In this document: positions 1 to 9,063 of the stretch, one piece after another
How the letters are laid out: every line of letters begins with the position of its first letter
How positions within the stretch are numbered: the stretch's first letter is position 1
DNA from: Treponema parvum
GTDB taxonomy: Bacteria; Spirochaetota; Spirochaetia; Treponematales; Treponemataceae
Length of the DNA: 64,000 nucleotides
Reading direction: 5' to 3'
NCBI RefSeq assembly: GCF_017893965.1
Contig: NZ_CP054142.1
Coordinates: 558,001 to 622,000 of the forward strand
The notes under the pieces: generated by a model
Seen by the model: only the letters and a program-made list of their open reading frames with translations
Databases searched by the model: none
Told to the model about the DNA's origin: nothing
Position numbers and translations under genes: made by a program

Positions 1-3000
1 GTAGGCGCCGAACTTGACGCAAAGCAGACTATGTCTGCGGCTGCCGTAAAACGCTTTGAAAAGCAGCTTGCAGAATTTCGTCAGATGACGGAAAATCTTT
101 CCGAAAAAACTTCCGTTGTAGATAATCTTAAGCAAAAAACCTCCGAATACGAAGACGAACTTGCAAAACTCGTCGATATGTCCGCGCGGGTTGAAGAAAA
201 CCTTCTTCGCATACAAAAAGCGTCTTCCGTCATCGATCAGGTAAACGCGCGTTTCGACGCTCAAAAAAAGACGGCGGATTCCATTGAAAAAAAGCTGTCC
301 GTCATTACCGCGGATTTTGCAGGCAAAAACGCCGAACAGCTCAAGGCGATAGGAAGCGAACTTTTGAATCGCTACCAGCTGCGCGCTCAAAAACTTGACG
401 AATCGACCGGCGCCGCCCAAAAACGGAGCGAAGAACTTCTTGCAAAGCTGAATGCCGACATAGCGTCCGCGTATAATTCCGCTGCCCAAAAAGCGACTCA
501 GCTTGAAGACACCGTTTTTAAACATCTGAGCGAAAAGGCTTCCGCGCGCTGCGAATCTTATAAGACCGAAATAAACCGAAATTCGGAGGAAATTAAAAAA
601 CAGCTTTCCGATACGGCGGATTTTTTAACTAAGGCAATGGCCGAAACGGAACAGCGTGAAAAAAGTCTGCAGGGAAGATACGAATCTTTGCTGGAAGAAC
701 AGAATCTCGCATTCGACAAACAGCTTGAAAGAAAGTTTGCGGAATTAAACAGCCGAATTGACGAGAGCGCAGACCGAATACGTCAAACGACACAAGAGCT
801 TGCCGAAGAAGCGGACGGCAACGGAAAGACTCTCGAAGGTATAAGAGCTTCTCTGGAGTCTCAGATTGTCCGGCTGCAAGAACGTTACGATTCTATGTTT
901 TTAGAGGCGGTTTCCGATGCGGAAAATAAGGAAAAAACCGCATATGAAAAATATAGAGAAATTTCAGAGCGCAACTTGGAATCGTATAAAAATTCCGTCC
1001 AAGAAAAGATCAATCTGATAAATGAAAGCGCAGTTTCTGCTGCGAAGTCTGCCGAAGAAAAACTTTCCGCCGTAACGGCTTCTCTTTCAAATTTGGACGC
1101 CCGCATCGAAGAATATAAAAAGGACCTGTTATACAGACTTTCAAATCTTGAAATGTCCGGACAGGATCTTGAATCTCTTGAAAGTGCGGTTCGTAAGGCG
1201 ATGGATCAGACTCAGAACCGCATCTTATCGGATTTTACGGATTTTTCAGCCGCACAGCAAAAGCGTCAAAGCGATTTTGAGCTTTCGATAAAGGATAATT
1301 CTGACAGAATAGCCGCCGAACTTTCCGCCCTTGAAAAATCTTTAGACTCTCTTAAGGAATCCGCCGTAAGCAGCGTGAGCGAAAAACTTCACGGGCTTGA
1401 AGATTCTTTCGATTCGAATTTGAGAGCGAGCGCTGCAAAACTTTCGGACGAGCTTAACGAATGGAAGCAGGACTTTGACAGCCGGCTCGGAAAACTTTCG
1501 GGGCAGTACGAGGACCAAAGGCACGCGGTTGAAAGCAATTATACGGAAGACTTAAAAAACAAACTTCTTGCGCTTCAGGAGCGCAACAAGGAATTTTTGA
1601 CCCGCAGCTCTTCGGACATAGCCTTGGCGCGCGAAGACATTCAAGAACAGCTTGAACAGGTTCGCAGCGAGATGACCGGTTTTATGGAACAGTATCGTGA
1701 GAATTTGCAGCAGGCTTCCTCGGATTCGGAAAAAGCTCTTAAAGAAGCTTCCGAAGCATATAACGCAAGGATAATATCTCAGCTTGAAAAAAAGGAAAAA
1801 GAAATACTTGAAGATCTTAAAGCCTTTGAAGAAGGTGTGGAAAGCCGCCAAAAGACGGGAGTTTCTTCGATAGACGCCGCGATGTCCGAATTTAATACGT
1901 GGAAACAGCACTTGAGGCAGCAGTTTGACGAGGCGAGGTCTCTGTTTGAAGAACAGCTTGACGGCATGAAGGACGCCGCCGCACAAAAAATAGAGGAAGC
2001 TCAAGGCATTCTCGACGGCAGCATGGAAGAATATTCTTCGGAAAGGCAAAAAAAGCTCGATGAACTTTCGGAGCGCATAGATTCTTTAGACGATAAAACC
2101 GAAACTTCCATTTCCGAATACGAAGACCGATCCAAAAATATAGTATCTGAAATGCAGAAAATGTATGAAGAGATGCTCAAAACTACGGAAGAGAGGGTTA
2201 GATCTCAGACCACGGATTCCGAGCAAAAAATCCGCGCGTTGAAAAACGAAATCCAATCGGCAGGCGAAGAAAACCGCGTCCGACAGGCAAATATGGTCAT
2301 GAAAATGCAAAACGATGCGAATGATTTTCAGACCAGGATGAGCGAGCTTGACAAGGAATTGAAGAGCATAGAAGTTCAAATGCAGCTTTATGAAAAAGCC
2401 GAGCAGATGAAAAAACAGTTGGACGACAGGTTGACGGAATTGGATAACCGGTTCGATAAGATTGATCTTTACCGCGACGACGCCGAAAAACTGTCGGCAG
2501 AATACAACGGTCTTCTTAAGCTTGACAATGAAATCAACGAAAAACTTTTGCGTTTTAATTCGGGCAGAAGTCAGATCGAAAATATCGAATCGAAATTTGA
2601 TAAACTGCTTGCTTTGTCGGGAAACATGGATACTAAAATCAAAGATTTGCAAACGGCAAGCGACGACCTGCAGGAAATACAGATAGCGGTACGCAATTTT
2701 CAAAATACGCTTTCGGGAATTTCCGACCGCTACGATCGTCTTGAAAAGAAAAATGAAGTCATAGACAGGGTTGCGTCCGATGTGGACAAAACATTTGAAA
2801 ATTTGCGCGAGCTTGAACAAAGGCTTTCAAACTGCAACCGTCAGGCGTCTTCTTTGCCGGCGGAAATCGAAGACGTTCAAAAAAACGTGGATTTGATTTT
2901 GGCAAGCAACGGACGAATAAACGAAGCCGTAGAAAAACTCGGTTCGCTGCATGAAATTTTGGAAGAAGCCGAGCGCAAGACCGACGCCATAAAAAGCGAA

Positions 3001-3258
3001 CGTGACGGTATAGGGCGGAGCGAAGCCCGGCTGCACCAGCTTTCTCAGGACATCGATACTAAATTTAATCTTTTGGCAAGGATTACAAAGGCGGATCTTG
3101 AAAAGAATCCCGGAAAACAGTCTTCAGGAATAACTCCGCAGGATCGCGAAGCCATAAAAACGTTGAAGCGGCAAGGCTGGAAAATTTCAGAGATAGCAAG
3201 GCGCATGAATCATTCCGAAACGGAAATAGAATTGATTCTCGATATGCCTGACGACTGA
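1..3258 (+). CDS. SpiroCoCo-type giant coiled-coil protein with C-terminal helix-turn-helix, 5' partial
   Basis: The frame is open from the first base, so the start lies outside the window; about 1,085 residues are visible. From near residue 10 to about 1,030 the protein is almost unbroken charged coiled coil rich in Glu, Lys, Ser, Asp and Gln, with no signal peptide or membrane segment in view. The last 45 residues are different: a compact helix-turn-helix-like unit (QGWKISEIARRM, then SETEIELILD). Very long coiled-coil proteins of this kind are typical of treponemes, where a cytoskeletal or scaffold role is suspected but unproven. The HTH could bind DNA or a partner; that is inference. The 3' end overlaps the convergent ispDF gene by 49 bases. 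The family assignment rests on composition and recall. Confidence 0.85.
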   Translation, partial: VGAELDAKQTMSAAAVKRFEKQLAEFRQMTENLSEKTSVVDNLKQKTSEYEDELAKLVDMSARVEENLLRIQKASSVIDQVNARFDAQKKTADSIEKKLSVITADFAGKNAEQLKAIGSELLNRYQLRAQKLDESTGAAQKRSEELLAKLNADIASAYNSAAQKATQLEDTVFKHLSEKASARCESYKTEINRNSEEIKKQLSDTADFLTKAMAETEQREKSLQGRYESLLEEQNLAFDKQLERKFAELNSRIDESADRIRQTTQELAEEADGNGKTLEGIRASLESQIVRLQERYDSMFLEAVSDAENKEKTAYEKYREISERNLESYKNSVQEKINLINESAVSAAKSAEEKLSAVTASLSNLDARIEEYKKDLLYRLSNLEMSGQDLESLESAVRKAMDQTQNRILSDFTDFSAAQQKRQSDFELSIKDNSDRIAAELSALEKSLDSLKESAVSSVSEKLHGLEDSFDSNLRASAAKLSDELNEWKQDFDSRLGKLSGQYEDQRHAVESNYTEDLKNKLLALQERNKEFLTRSSSDIALAREDIQEQLEQVRSEMTGFMEQYRENLQQASSDSEKALKEASEAYNARIISQLEKKEKEILEDLKAFEEGVESRQKTGVSSIDAAMSEFNTWKQHLRQQFDEARSLFEEQLDGMKDAAAQKIEEAQGILDGSMEEYSSERQKKLDELSERIDSLDDKTETSISEYEDRSKNIVSEMQKMYEEMLKTTEERVRSQTTDSEQKIRALKNEIQSAGEENRVRQANMVMKMQNDANDFQTRMSELDKELKSIEVQMQLYEKAEQMKKQLDDRLTELDNRFDKIDLYRDDAEKLSAEYNGLLKLDNEINEKLLRFNSGRSQIENIESKFDKLLALSGNMDTKIKDLQTASDDLQEIQIAVRNFQNTLSGISDRYDRLEKKNEVIDRVASDVDKTFENLRELEQRLSNCNRQASSLPAEIEDVQKNVDLILASNGRINEAVEKLGSLHEILEEAERKTDAIKSERDGIGRSEARLHQLSQDIDTKFNLLARITKADLEKNPGKQSSGITPQDREAIKTLKRQGWKISEIARRMNHSETEIELILDMPDD

Positions 3259-4484
3259 ACAAGCAGGCAGTTTGCCCACGCTTCCACCGCTTCGCCTCGG
3301 CCTATTTTTCCTAATTTTTCGCCGGTTTTGGCTTTTACAAAGATTCTGTCTTCGTCCGTGCCGAGTATCGCAGCTATGGATCTTCTTACTTCGTCCCTGT
3401 ACGGTAAAAATTTAGGCTTTTCAAGCGCAATTACGCAGTCCAGGTTGCAAAGCTGCCAGCCTTTTGCGCTTATCTTATTCCAAACGTTGCCTAGCAGGAA
3501 TCGAGAATCGGCGTCTTTCCATTTATTGTCTTCAGGTGGAAAAAAACTTCCTATGTCGCCGAGCGCGCACGCACCGAGCAGCGCATCCGTGATTGCATGT
3601 AAGAGCACATCGCCGTCGGAATGCGCGGCTTCCCCCTTATCGAAAGGAATGTGCACTCCGCCCAAAAACAGTTTTCGCCCTTCGACAAGCGCGTGCAGAT
3701 CGTATCCCAGCCCCACTCTTATCATATTTTTCGTTTGATTTTCCATGTCTTTAACGATATCCGAAGGATATGTGATCTTTTTATTCAAAGGATCTCCTTC
3801 TACGGTTATTACGTCGCCTGCGTATTTTCCCCATATTTCGGTATCGTCGGTATAAACGCAGCCGTCTTTTAGAGCGTTTCTGTGAGCTTTAAGAAGCGGC
3901 GCAAACAAAAAGGCTTGCGGCGTCTGTACAGCCGCCAGATCCTCCCGCACCAAATGTCTTTTTATAAGTTTGTCTTTGCCGACCTCTTTTTGCGTATCCA
4001 CGGGGCGTATGGCCGGAACTGCGGCTCCGATCTTTTTTGCAGCGGCGATAGTATCGAGTATGAGTTTTTTGCTTACGAAAGGGCGCGCACCGTCGTGTAT
4101 GAGCACGATGGAATCGGGGGCGGCGTTTTCTTTTTCAAGTTGTTCAAGGGAATTTAAAACCGAAGCCTGCCTAGTAGCGCCGCCTTCTACAAAGAACAGT
4201 TTAGTCGTTTTTAACAGGGAATTTATCACAGGATCTGAAAAAAATGCCTCTTTTGCGCCGTCGTAATTTCCCGGCGGGAACGAAATCACAATGCGTTCAA
4301 AATCATAGGCTTCTAAAAATGCGCGGGCAGCTTGGGATAATACCGTGCCGCCTTTCATCGGAAGAAATTCTTTTTTTATTCCGCCCATGCGGCTTGAATT
4401 CCCGGCCGCAAGGATGACCAATTCCGCCTGTATTTCAGTCCTCAAAGCCGTCGTCCGAATCATCGTCTTCTTCGTCGTCGTCAA
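3210..4484 (-). CDS. ispDF: Bifunctional IspD-IspF: MEP cytidylyltransferase / MECDP synthase
   Basis: Fusion of two enzymes of the non-mevalonate isoprenoid pathway. The N-terminal part (to about residue 245) is IspD, which joins CTP to 2-C-methylerythritol 4-phosphate: it shows the nucleotide-binding AAGNSSRMGG, HDGARPF and VQTPQAF. The C-terminal part (from about 255) is IspF, which forms the cyclic diphosphate: GYDLHALVEGR, AHSDGDVLLHA with metal-binding Asp/His, and KAKTGEKLG. The IspE step between them is not nearby. The start is uncertain: the ATG at 4484 overlaps carD by 50 bases and gives a long leader before AAG; ATG 4463, TTG 4445 or TTG 4421 (which avoids the overlap) are alternatives. 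The 3' end runs into the convergent coiled-coil gene. It probably feeds the polyprenyl synthase at 33082. Confidence 0.95.
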   Translation of the reverse strand: MTTTKKTMIRTTALRTEIQAELVILAAGNSSRMGGIKKEFLPMKGGTVLSQAARAFLEAYDFERIVISFPPGNYDGAKEAFFSDPVINSLLKTTKLFFVEGGATRQASVLNSLEQLEKENAAPDSIVLIHDGARPFVSKKLILDTIAAAKKIGAAVPAIRPVDTQKEVGKDKLIKRHLVREDLAAVQTPQAFLFAPLLKAHRNALKDGCVYTDDTEIWGKYAGDVITVEGDPLNKKITYPSDIVKDMENQTKNMIRVGLGYDLHALVEGRKLFLGGVHIPFDKGEAAHSDGDVLLHAITDALLGACALGDIGSFFPPEDNKWKDADSRFLLGNVWNKISAKGWQLCNLDCVIALEKPKFLPYRDEVRRSIAAILGTDEDRIFVKAKTGEKLGKIGRGEAVEAWANCLLVQSSGISRINSISVSE

Positions 4485-5109
4485 CGGAATCTGTCATGGG
4501 TTTTTCATCGGAATCGTCGTTTTCTTCGTCGGAGGAATCGTCCGCATCGTCGTCAAAAACTTCGTCGTCGTCATCGATGCTGTCAATAATGCGTTTGGTT
4601 TCGTGAGCAAGGCCTGGCGGTTCAAGTTTTTCGTGGAGCAAGGACTCCGCTTCTTTGACGGGGATTCCCATTGCAAATGAAATTTCGTCTTCAAGAAGTT
4701 TTTTTGCGTTGTCGTAAAGCTTTCGTTCCAAAATGGGCAGCTCTTTGATCTTGCTGCGGTTATATAGACAGCGGACGATTACGGCAATGTCGGCGATACT
4801 GCCTTTCTTGAGCAGGTCGAGATTCATTTGATAGCGCAATTTCCAATCCGACGTGATGGGCTCAAATCCTTCTCCCAAAAGATCGATCGCTTTTTGCGCT
4901 TCTTCCGCAGAAACTATGGCGCGGATACCAAGTCCTTCCGCACGGCTTACGGGCACGATCACAATCATGTCCGACACTTCAAGATAAATTTTATAGTGAA
5001 GAAGCGTTTCGCCGTTAAAGACTTTTTCGAAAATATCGACTATTTTACCTACGCCCTGGCTGGGATAAACTACTTGCTGATTGAGCTTGAAATTAGTATT
5101 CAAATCCAT
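4435..5109 (-). CDS. carD: CarD/CdnL-family RNA polymerase-binding regulator with long acidic tail
   Basis: CarD proteins bind the RNA polymerase beta subunit and stabilise open promoter complexes. Residues 5-65 are the Tudor-like RNA-polymerase interaction domain (NQQVVYPSQGVGKI, YKIYLE, VPVSRAEGLGIR). The helical DNA-binding part follows to about residue 160. The last 60 residues are almost pure Asp, Glu and Ser, an acidic tail that typical CarD proteins of about 160 residues lack. The start at 5109 was preferred over the in-frame ATG at 5145 because a well-spaced promoter occupies 5117-5145 and MDLNTNFKLNQQ is a normal N terminus. The gene overlaps the possible start of ispDF downstream and is probably cotranscribed with it. 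Confidence 0.9.
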   Translation of the reverse strand: MDLNTNFKLNQQVVYPSQGVGKIVDIFEKVFNGETLLHYKIYLEVSDMIVIVPVSRAEGLGIRAIVSAEEAQKAIDLLGEGFEPITSDWKLRYQMNLDLLKKGSIADIAVIVRCLYNRSKIKELPILERKLYDNAKKLLEDEISFAMGIPVKEAESLLHEKLEPPGLAHETKRIIDSIDDDDEVFDDDADDSSDEENDDSDEKPMTDSVDDDEEDDDSDDGFED

Positions 5110-5145
5110 GAAGCTTATAATACCACAAAATGAAGGAATAATCAA
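5107..5145 (-). promoter_or_regulatory. carD promoter, predicted leaderless
   Basis: TTGATT (5145-5140), 17-bp spacer, TATTAT (5122-5117), then 7 nt to the ATG at 5109. Transcription should begin at or next to the start codon. No Shine-Dalgarno site fits between. Confidence 0.6.
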
Positions 5146-5159
5146 AGGGGCGCATTTCG

Positions 5160-6440
5160 CTATTTATCCAGAATAGTGATTTCAACCCGTCTGTTGCGGG
5201 AGCGGCCTTCGTCCGTATTATTCGGCGCCACGGGGTTTTGCGCTCCGAATCCTTTTGTAAAAATATGATAAAGGTCTTTTACACCTATTTCCGCCAGATA
5301 ATCCGCCACCGCTTCGGCTCTCTCTTTTGAAAGTTTAAGGCGCGACTTCATCGTTCCCGCCAGAGCCGTATAGCCGCTTATGAGAAGATCGTTATTGGGA
5401 TATCCCTTTAATATGACGGCGATCTTTTTCAGTTTTTCCTTTTCGCTTTCCTGCAGCACCGCTGAATCGGCTTTGAACTGAATGTTTTCAAGGCTTATGG
5501 TTATCCCTTTGTCGTTATTTTTTACCTGAACGTCTTTTAGGTTAAGGTTTTCGATTTTTTCTTTAACCTTATCAAGATCGTCCGACGTTCTTTCAAACTG
5601 TGTTATTTCGGCTTCCGTAGTTCCGTTAAACTTAAAGACATTACCGTATGACGTTACGATTGTTATGCGGAACGTTTCGGTGTAATGATCCAAGGCGCTT
5701 CTGTCGTAATCCCAGTACAGCTTTTGCTGAGAATAGCCCGTAGTGGTTACCGGATATTCTGAATAAAGACCTTCTTTGTTTTCGGGAGAAGGACTGTCGA
5801 AGTAAAGATTGTACGTTACCGTAAAGACATCGAATTTTTTACCCGAATCGCCGCGTTTTTCGCCTTCATAGACGTATACGGCGTTAAACGGCACTTTTAG
5901 GGGCTGTTTGATATTGAACGTCCGCCTAAGATCGTGGGCTTCGTATCCTTCTTCCGTCCAGGTTTCGCCCGGGAATATCGGTTTTTGCGGAAAAACCGGC
6001 ATGTCGCGGATGACGGGCATAAAATATTCGGCGTCTATGGTAAAGCGGCCTTGAGCGTCTCTTTCATATTCGCTGTTGTATTCTTCGTTCCACGTGAGGT
6101 GTTTGCCGTTTTCGCCTGCGGTTGAAGTATCGGAGGTCATAAAGTTTGCTTTGTGAACGCCTTTTCCGCCGGCTTTTACGCTTTCTATGTGAACGCTTAC
6201 TCTGCTTACTATTTCGGAATGATGATCGAGCTGATTGTTTATAAGCACGTCTTCGTTTACGCGCGAAAGTATTCGATACCTGTCGTCTTTTTTATATTTG
6301 AATGTAAAAATTTTTCCGCTTCCGCTTGTGCTCGCTGAATCGTCGTTTACGGCCGTACCTTTTACATTAGTCTGTGCAAAAAAAGAAAAATGCGAAAAAA
6401 TGATCACCGCAATAAATAATGCGAATTTGTTTTTTTTCAT
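5160..6440 (-). CDS. OmpA-family envelope protein
   Basis: Starts with a Sec signal peptide (MKKNKFALFIAVIIFSHF, likely cut after FFA). Residues 25-300 are a beta-rich region I do not recognise. The C-terminal 115 residues are an OmpA/MotB peptidoglycan-binding domain: FKADSAVLQESEKEKLKKIA, LISGYTALAG, LSKERAEAVADYL and the NNTDEGRSRNRRVEI signature. A periplasmic or outer-membrane protein that holds the cell wall is likely. GGAG lies 5 nt before the ATG, so the start is well supported. It precedes carD in the same direction with 50 bases between, but carD has its own promoter. Confidence 0.88.
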   Translation of the reverse strand: MKKNKFALFIAVIIFSHFSFFAQTNVKGTAVNDDSASTSGSGKIFTFKYKKDDRYRILSRVNEDVLINNQLDHHSEIVSRVSVHIESVKAGGKGVHKANFMTSDTSTAGENGKHLTWNEEYNSEYERDAQGRFTIDAEYFMPVIRDMPVFPQKPIFPGETWTEEGYEAHDLRRTFNIKQPLKVPFNAVYVYEGEKRGDSGKKFDVFTVTYNLYFDSPSPENKEGLYSEYPVTTTGYSQQKLYWDYDRSALDHYTETFRITIVTSYGNVFKFNGTTEAEITQFERTSDDLDKVKEKIENLNLKDVQVKNNDKGITISLENIQFKADSAVLQESEKEKLKKIAVILKGYPNNDLLISGYTALAGTMKSRLKLSKERAEAVADYLAEIGVKDLYHIFTKGFGAQNPVAPNNTDEGRSRNRRVEITILDK

Positions 6441-6489
6441 AAAGACTCCGTCTTAATTATCGGCATTTATGACGATAATCGGGCAGATT

Positions 6490-6978
6490 TTAAATACTCG
6501 GGTTATATTCGACATAACGCACGCGGCCTTCTTCTACGGCGGCCTTTATCTCGCGTTCGCGCTTTGAAAGACCTGAATTTCCGGTCTTTACTTCTATAAA
6601 TAAAATTTCTTTTATTCCGCTTCCGTCCGCCGCGCCGGGGAATCCTATAAAATCCAAAGGTTTGCCTACAAAGCGGACGTCCGCAGGATTACACGGAAAG
6701 TCTTTTAAAAACGGCGCGATCTGTTCCGCCATCTGTCCGCTTAAGACCGCACGCGAGCGCTTTACGGCGTCGTCTCGACCGGCCTGGAGCAAAGCGGTGA
6801 GTTTTTGTTTTTCTTCATAGCGCCCGAGTTTAAGCCCGATCCGAAAAAGTATGATACAAAAGGCTGTGATTAAGAGCGCAAAAAAAAGTAAAACCATAGC
6901 GACATACTCGGGTGAAGCGGCCGCTTTTTTTGCAAACAAGGAAATTATGTCGGCGGCGGCAGAAAATATCCTATTCAT
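6490..6978 (-). CDS. Membrane-anchored Holliday-junction-resolvase-like protein
   Basis: About 162 residues. One membrane segment near residues 25-47 (VAMVLLFFALLITAFCIILF) is followed by a charged helix and a soluble domain ending VRFVGKPLDFIGFPGAADGS, LFIEVKTGNSGLSKREREIK and VEEGRVRYVEY. The order D...E-V-K with SKREREI matches the nuclease fold of the 'endonuclease related to archaeal Holliday junction resolvase' family. Members are common in spirochaetes and their role is not established; a membrane anchor on a nuclease-like domain is odd. The start at 6978 has GAGG 6 nt upstream; the ATG at 6990 is in frame but lacks this. Confidence 0.75.
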   Translation of the reverse strand: MNRIFSAAADIISLFAKKAAASPEYVAMVLLFFALLITAFCIILFRIGLKLGRYEEKQKLTALLQAGRDDAVKRSRAVLSGQMAEQIAPFLKDFPCNPADVRFVGKPLDFIGFPGAADGSGIKEILFIEVKTGNSGLSKREREIKAAVEEGRVRYVEYNPSI

Positions 6979-7016
6979 TTTATGCCTCATAAACTAAAAG
7001 TATCCGCACGGGATGG

Positions 7017-8078
7017 TCATTTTGCCGTGAACCGTATTTCCTGCCAGGCACTATTGTATTTTTCAAGGCCTTCACCTAAATCCTCTTTTAATTCACAGGG
7101 ATCCATTTCTTCGGCGTCGTACATGGGTTTTGTTTTACGGAATTTTTCGGCTTCCGTGTTTACGTAGCATGGAAAACGGAATTCATCTAGAAATATCGCA
7201 TAATTTTCAGGTTCATGTATGAAATTTATAAATTTCATGGCGAGTTCGTAGTTTTTCGCTCCTTTTAATATGACCATGGAATCTATGTACATGGGCCCGC
7301 CTTCCTTGGGAATAAAAAAATCAACCATGTCGGCTTGTTTTTCTTCCGGCACTTCGCCGAAAACAACTTCCGCATACCCCTGACACACCCAAAAATCCCC
7401 CGATGCAAAGGACTTTCCGAATCCTTCCGCATCGAATTTTATAAGATTCGGCCTCCAGCTGTTTATCACAAGATCCTTTGCCGCTTCGATCTCTTTATCG
7501 TCGAGAGTGTTTACGGATTTCCCTTGAAATGCAAGCGCGTCGCCTAAAACTTCTCTCATGTCGTCCATCATTGTCATGTGATCTTTAAGATCCGTGCGGC
7601 CGAAAAGGCCCCACGTCTTTTCATAGTACGCTACCTTTTGCTTGTTTATCGCTACTCCTGCCGCCCCCATGTAGTAAGGCACGCCGTATTTCATTGTCGG
7701 ATCGTAAGTCGCTTTTTCTAAGACTTTGGGATTTATATATTTTGAATTGGGAAATTTTTCAATATCTATTTCTTTTAACATTCCTTGTTTTATCATGATT
7801 GAAGCGTAATCTTGGGACGGAAACGTTATGTCGTACCCTTTGGCGCCCGCTTTTAGTTTTGCATACATGACCTCGTTGGAATCAAAGGTGTCTACTTTTA
7901 CCGTTACGTCGAATTCTTTTTCGAATTTTTTAATCAGCGAATCCGGCGTATAATATGTCCAATTGAAAAGATAAAGAGTTTTATTTGCGGTTTCGCTTGT
8001 TTTTTTTGAGCAGGAAACGGATAAAATGGCGGCACCCATTAACGCCGCGGCAAAAAACTCGTTAAAAATTCTTTTCAT
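7017..8078 (-). CDS. potD: Polyamine ABC transporter substrate-binding lipoprotein
   Basis: Captures spermidine or putrescine outside the inner membrane and hands it to PotBC. Residues 1-22 are a lipoprotein signal ending in the lipobox ILSVSC, so Cys is the likely lipidated N terminus. The mature part begins with the family hallmark LYLFNWTYYTPDSLIKKFEK and has VKVDTFDSNEVMYAKLKAG, GYDITFPSQDYASIMIKQG and GVPYYMGAAGVAINK. The start at 8078 has GGGAGT upstream; the longer frame to 8156 would put 26 residues before a clean signal peptide. It is last in the potABCD operon, 104 bases after potC, the usual PotA-B-C-D order. Confidence 0.93.
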   Translation of the reverse strand: MKRIFNEFFAAALMGAAILSVSCSKKTSETANKTLYLFNWTYYTPDSLIKKFEKEFDVTVKVDTFDSNEVMYAKLKAGAKGYDITFPSQDYASIMIKQGMLKEIDIEKFPNSKYINPKVLEKATYDPTMKYGVPYYMGAAGVAINKQKVAYYEKTWGLFGRTDLKDHMTMMDDMREVLGDALAFQGKSVNTLDDKEIEAAKDLVINSWRPNLIKFDAEGFGKSFASGDFWVCQGYAEVVFGEVPEEKQADMVDFFIPKEGGPMYIDSMVILKGAKNYELAMKFINFIHEPENYAIFLDEFRFPCYVNTEAEKFRKTKPMYDAEEMDPCELKEDLGEGLEKYNSAWQEIRFTAK

Positions 8079-8181
8079 AATAGACTCCCATAAAATGCGG
8101 CTAAATTTTGCCGGTTCTTTTATCGCCTTACGGTTAAAGCTTTTTGCAGTTTGCAATCGGCGTATTTTTTGATTAAACCGG

Positions 8182-9063
8182 TCACCGATTTGACGCTACA
8201 GTTTTAAGGCCTCCCCTGAGCACAAAGGCTATAAAGCAAGTACATAAGATCATGACAAATGAAAGCGAATTTATCACCGGAGAAACGCCGAAACGGATCA
8301 TGGAATAAACATACAGAGGCAGCGTAGTCGATCCGGGGCCGGAAACAAAAAACGTAATCACAAAATCTTCAAGCGACATTGTGATCGCCATTAAAAAGCC
8401 TGAAAGTATTCCCGGCATAATGGCGGGAATTATTACCTTTGTCATCGTCTGTAATTCCGTTGCGCCCAAGTCGTGAGCGGCTTCGATTATTGAAAAATCA
8501 AATTCATCAAGGCGCGCCGAAATCATAAGGTAAACGAACGGAAGACAGAAAGTAGTATGCGCCGCAAAAATAGTGAACAGCCCCAATGGAAGTTTTATTC
8601 CGCTGAAAAATATAAGCATCGAAACGCCTATTATAACTTCCGGCAGCACCATGGGCAAAAAACTTATTGTCTGTATGAACGAACGGCCCCTAAACTTATA
8701 CCAGCTTATTCCCAGCGCGGACAAGGTGCCGAGGATCGTAGAAACTATTCCTGCGGTAACCGCCACTATTAGGCTGTTAAAAAGCGCAGCCCAAAGGTCT
8801 CCTGACTCGAACAAAAGTTTTTTATACCAGATAAGAGAAAGGCCTGTAAATTCTCCGCCCTTGCTTTTATTGAATGAAAAAACCGTAATGATGATAAGAG
8901 GAATAAATAAAAACAGCAATGTAAAAAACAGAACCGTTTTTGAAAACGACAGCATCTTTGCTCTCTGCTTCCATGTCTTTTTTGCATGTACGGCAGGTTC
9001 GCCCGTCGGTCGTTTTTTCCATAAAAAACGGCTTGCCAAAATGGAATAAAAATTGAGTTTCAT
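8182..9063 (-). CDS. potC: Polyamine ABC transporter permease PotC
   Basis: Inner-membrane half of the polyamine channel. Six membrane segments are visible from about residue 43 onward, with the permease EAA loop at EAAHDLGATELQTMTKVIIP, which docks on PotA. Near the end, ITMSLEDFVITFFVSGPGS is characteristic of PotC. About 40 extra basic residues precede the first membrane segment. The ATG overlaps the potB stop by 4 bases, a sign of translational coupling. Confidence 0.93.
   Translation of the reverse strand: MKLNFYSILASRFLWKKRPTGEPAVHAKKTWKQRAKMLSFSKTVLFFTLLFLFIPLIIITVFSFNKSKGGEFTGLSLIWYKKLLFESGDLWAALFNSLIVAVTAGIVSTILGTLSALGISWYKFRGRSFIQTISFLPMVLPEVIIGVSMLIFFSGIKLPLGLFTIFAAHTTFCLPFVYLMISARLDEFDFSIIEAAHDLGATELQTMTKVIIPAIMPGILSGFLMAITMSLEDFVITFFVSGPGSTTLPLYVYSMIRFGVSPVINSLSFVMILCTCFIAFVLRGGLKTVASNR

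Noticed and set aside
1552-2820. Long minus-strand open frames of 165 and 244 codons inside the coiled-coil gene
   Set aside because: They mirror the codon bias of the plus-strand coiled coil, contain runs of Phe, Leu and Arg with no family motif, and no promoter or ribosome site fits.
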